NCBI GenBank assembly: GCA_945876015.1 | Contig: CAMCNM010000012.1 | Span: 1-17,491 of the forward strand | DNA: 17,491 nt | Reading direction: 5' to 3' | DNA from: Gemmatimonas phototrophica | GTDB taxonomy: Bacteria; Gemmatimonadota; Gemmatimonadetes; Longimicrobiales; Gaopeijiaceae | Part shown: positions 15,752-17,491 of the stretch, piece by piece | How the letters are laid out: each line of letters opens with the position of its first letter | Numbering within the stretch: the stretch's first letter is position 1 | Position numbers and translations under genes: made by a program | The notes under the pieces: generated by a model | What the model saw: only the letters and a program-made list of their open reading frames with translations | What the model was told of the DNA's origin: nothing | Database searches by the model: none

Positions 15752-16143
15752 GACGTGCAAGCAACCTCACCAGGCGAGCCCGGGGTGGCCGTACCGACCG
15801 ACGGAGCCGTCGCGGTGCCGTAATAGATCGCGCAGCCCTCGCTCGCACCGAGCTCGCTGTGCGTGGCGCTGGCCGACCAGCCCGAGGACGAGGCCGCGAT
15901 GCCGACCGTCACGCCCGAAGACTGATGGAATTCCAGGGCAGCGGCGTCGTTGGTATACGCGTAGTTGTTCGCGTAGTAGATCTCTTCCTGGCTGGCCAGG
16001 TTCTTCATGTCGGACTTCATCGCCGCGAAGTACGCCTTCTCACGCCTAGCGGAGAACTTCGGGATGGCGATGGCCGCCAGGATCCCGATGATCACCACCA
16101 CGATGAGGAGCTCGATGAGGGTGAAACCCTTGTTGTTACGCAT
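15748..16143 (-). CDS. pilA: Type IV pilin-like protein (first of tandem pair)
   Basis: 131-residue prepilin, the first pilin transcribed. The leader MRNNKG is cut after Gly6; the mature chain starts FTLIEL with Glu11 as the conserved mature Glu5, and the hydrophobic helix runs to IPKF at 27-30. The first 26 mature residues are identical to those of the downstream pilin, while the head differs strongly and is rich in Ser, Thr and Ala. Cys104 and Cys129 could form the C-terminal loop. I chose ATG 16143: it gives a normal short leader and has AAGGA 8 nt upstream, whereas the in-frame upstream start at 16233 would add 30 residues in front of the leader and overlap the promoter. A candidate sigma-54 promoter lies 55-70 nt upstream. 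Confidence 0.93.
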   Translation of the reverse strand: MRNNKGFTLIELLIVVVIIGILAAIAIPKFSARREKAYFAAMKSDMKNLASQEEIYYANNYAYTNDAAALEFHQSSGVTVGIAASSSGWSASATHSELGASEGCAIYYGTATAPSVGTATPGSPGEVACTS

Positions 16144-16197
16144 GGCTGACTTCCTTGGAACTGAGGGTGAAGAGGGGCTTGATTGGAGCGTGGTAAG

Positions 16198-16212
16198 GCA
16201 GGGCCCGTTCCC
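16198..16212 (-). promoter_or_regulatory. Candidate sigma-54 promoter for the pilin pair
   Basis: On the minus strand GGGAACGGGCCCTGC keeps the invariant GG and GC dinucleotides at the required 10-nt spacing and matches 8 of 11 fixed positions of TGGCACG-N4-TTGC. The expected transcript start near 16186 leaves a leader of about 43 nt with a good ribosome-binding site before the pilin ATG. Upstream, 16222-16256 is A/T-rich, as often seen where activator or bending proteins bind. Sigma-54 control of pilin is well known in other bacteria (PilS/PilR). By eye only. Confidence 0.45.
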
Positions 16213-16267
16213 AATTCGCGGCATGATGCTCAAGTTCTTTTATTTCAATCACTTACGGAACTCGATC

Positions 16268-16302
16268 GGGCTTTCCGCCTGATCGACCGCGGCGGATTGC
16301 CC
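16268..16302 (-). other. Structured inverted repeat upstream of the pilin promoter
   Basis: GGGC and GCCC enclose a symmetric 3-nt internal loop and an inner 5-bp stem CCGCC/GGCGG with an 11-nt loop. It lies upstream of the proposed sigma-54 promoter, so it would be DNA or part of a longer read-through RNA, not the pilin leader. It may be an activator site, a 3' structure of the preceding gene, or chance. Confidence 0.3.
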
Positions 16303-16331
16303 TTGGATTTTGCAAAGGAACAGGGATCCTA

Positions 16332-16350
16332 CCAAGGTGAGAACCCTTGG
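16332..16350 (-). terminator. Hairpin downstream of the TPR membrane protein gene
   Basis: CCAAGG and CCTTGG form a 6-bp stem with a 7-nt loop, about 33 nt after the stop of the TPR gene on the same strand. The following bases contain some T but no clean T-run, so termination is uncertain. Its position suggests separation of this gene from the pilin pair. Confidence 0.3.
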
Positions 16351-16382
16351 GGCGACGGATGTCGTTGGATGCGCTCTCATCG

Positions 16383-17491
16383 TCAATTCACGGGCACTTC
16401 GGGATCCTGCCCCACGCCCTGGGGCTCGACCGGGGCATAGGGCTCCACCTCGCCCTCGAGCCCACGCCGCTCCTCCGGTGTCGTGGCCTTCGCCACCGCC
16501 GAGTCACGTGCCATTCCGGCACCCAGCGAGTCTCCCACGCTCATGCGCAGCCGGGCGAGCGTCATCCACTGCTCCCAGTTGGCGCCTTCCCCGTTCCGGA
16601 TGGAGTTTTCCCGCCAGGGGATCGCCTCGGCGAAGCGCCCCTGGGCCGCGAGCGCCGAGGCGAGGATGTGGGAGATGAGCGGCTCGTCGCCGTCGATCTC
16701 GAGGCTGGCGCGGGCATAGCGCTCCGCCTCGACCCAGTCCTCCTGCTGAAAGTGGTTGACGGCCAGATAGCCGGGGGCGACACCCCACGCAGGCTCCTCG
16801 CGCCAGGCGTGAAGCAGGATGAAGTCGGCGGCGCGGTACTTCTTGGCGCCGATCAGCTTCTTGCCGATCTCCGTCATGAGCTGATGATGCCCGCCCAGGA
16901 TCCCGATGGCGGCACGGTAGGCGTGCAGCGATTCCGGCACCCGTCCCTGCAGGTAGAAGAGGTCGCCGAGCACCCATTGGGATCGACCCGATTGGGGGGT
17001 GTCCTGGAGCATCGTCTCGAACACCGTTCCGGTGTGCTCCCAGGTCGGCGTGCGCGTCCAGCTGCGGACGCCCATCAGCACCACGACCGCGCCGACCAGG
17101 CTCACACCGAGCGCTCGCCGCCGCTCGACCAATCGAACCAGCAGCCATCCGGCGACCGCAACCGCTCCGACCGACGGTAGATAGAGCGTGCGCTCCGCGA
17201 GCAGGACTCCGGCCAGGAAGAAGACGTTCGAGATCGGCGAGATCGTGATCACGAACCACATCACGCCGAATCCTACGAGCCGGCCCGAGCCCCAGCCCCT
17301 GCCCAGCTCGCGCGCGCGGAACGCGATCCAGGCCCCGATCAGGAAAGCCAGCGCCAGGACGAGCCCGGCGATGTTGAGCGGCCGCCACCCGAGCTCGATC
17401 GGGAGAACGTTCGGGCTGTAGTCGGAGGCCAGGTCCAGGGGAAAGACCATCAGGCGGACGTAGTGCGTCCAGATGCCCGCGACGGTCCAGA
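16383..17491 (-). CDS. TPR membrane protein resembling TMTC/DUF1736 glycosyltransferases, N-terminal part outside the window
   Basis: The frame is open to the right edge, so only the last 368 codons are seen; an internal ATG at 17450 is not the start. The visible part begins with THYVRLMVFPLDLASDYSPN, then about four membrane helices, the stretch SNVFFLAGVLLAERTLYLPS, then a soluble region of about 230 residues with TPR-like helix pairs (for example SQWVLGDLFYLQGRVPESLH and ISHILASALAAQGRFAEAIP). The DYSP and AERxLYLPS stretches are the ones I know from DUF1736/TMTC-type proteins, which are GT-C fold O-mannosyltransferases in animals and poorly characterised in bacteria. The C-terminus is Pro/Glu-rich. 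It precedes the pilin pair on the same strand, 239 nt away, so a role in modifying pilins or other surface proteins is possible but unproven. The catalytic N-terminus is not visible. Confidence 0.75.
   Translation of the reverse strand, partial: WTVAGIWTHYVRLMVFPLDLASDYSPNVLPIELGWRPLNIAGLVLALAFLIGAWIAFRARELGRGWGSGRLVGFGVMWFVITISPISNVFFLAGVLLAERTLYLPSVGAVAVAGWLLVRLVERRRALGVSLVGAVVVLMGVRSWTRTPTWEHTGTVFETMLQDTPQSGRSQWVLGDLFYLQGRVPESLHAYRAAIGILGGHHQLMTEIGKKLIGAKKYRAADFILLHAWREEPAWGVAPGYLAVNHFQQEDWVEAERYARASLEIDGDEPLISHILASALAAQGRFAEAIPWRENSIRNGEGANWEQWMTLARLRMSVGDSLGAGMARDSAVAKATTPEERRGLEGEVEPYAPVEPQGVGQDPEVPVN

Noticed and set aside
16260..16310. GEMM-type (cyclic di-GMP) riboswitch upstream of the pilins
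   Set aside because: GGGCAA followed by a stem and AAAGCC looked similar, but the internal loop lacks the ACGC of the GEMM core and the tetraloop-receptor parts are missing. It would also lie upstream of the proposed transcript start.

Overview
The window is GC-rich bacterial chromosome, densely coded, with no tRNA, rRNA, CRISPR array, insertion sequence or other mobile element that I can see. The gene set is mostly housekeeping. The order topA, trmFO, xer recombinase, hslV, hslU is a known conserved cluster in several phyla that use TrmFO. Together with the high GC, the short type IV pilins and the sigma-54 activator architecture, this suggests a Gram-negative-like lineage such as Gemmatimonadota, Eisenbacteria or deltaproteobacterial relatives. 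That placement is inference from gene content, not a demonstrated assignment.

Layout. On the plus strand at the left edge is the end of engB (ribosome-assembly GTPase), followed 4 nt later by a lipoprotein gene of unknown function. These converge on a long minus-strand block that fills the rest of the window. Read in the direction of transcription (right to left) the block is: a TPR membrane protein resembling TMTC/DUF1736 glycosyltransferases (cut by the right edge); two tandem type IV pilin genes; a 591-nt stretch with no confident gene, holding a possible two-helix membrane protein or sensor-kinase relic; then aroC, aroK, topA, trmFO, a XerC/D-type recombinase, a small four-helix membrane protein; a 101-nt gap with a plausible promoter; then hslV, hslU, argF, gcvT, mogA/moaB and a sigma-54-dependent activator.

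Most junctions in the two housekeeping runs are ATGA or GTGA four-base overlaps, so each run is probably one translationally coupled operon. The first run joins the last two steps around chorismate synthesis (shikimate kinase, chorismate synthase) with DNA topology, tRNA modification and chromosome dimer resolution. The second joins the HslUV protease with arginine synthesis, one-carbon metabolism, molybdenum cofactor synthesis and a transcription factor.

The most interesting part is the right third. The pilin pair has a candidate sigma-54 promoter and hairpins in its spacers. It lies beside a possible glycosyltransferase and a possible kinase relic. The window also encodes a sigma-54 activator whose N-terminal domain lacks every canonical phosphorylation residue. 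I found no clearly new multi-gene system; the findings are individual oddities worth testing.
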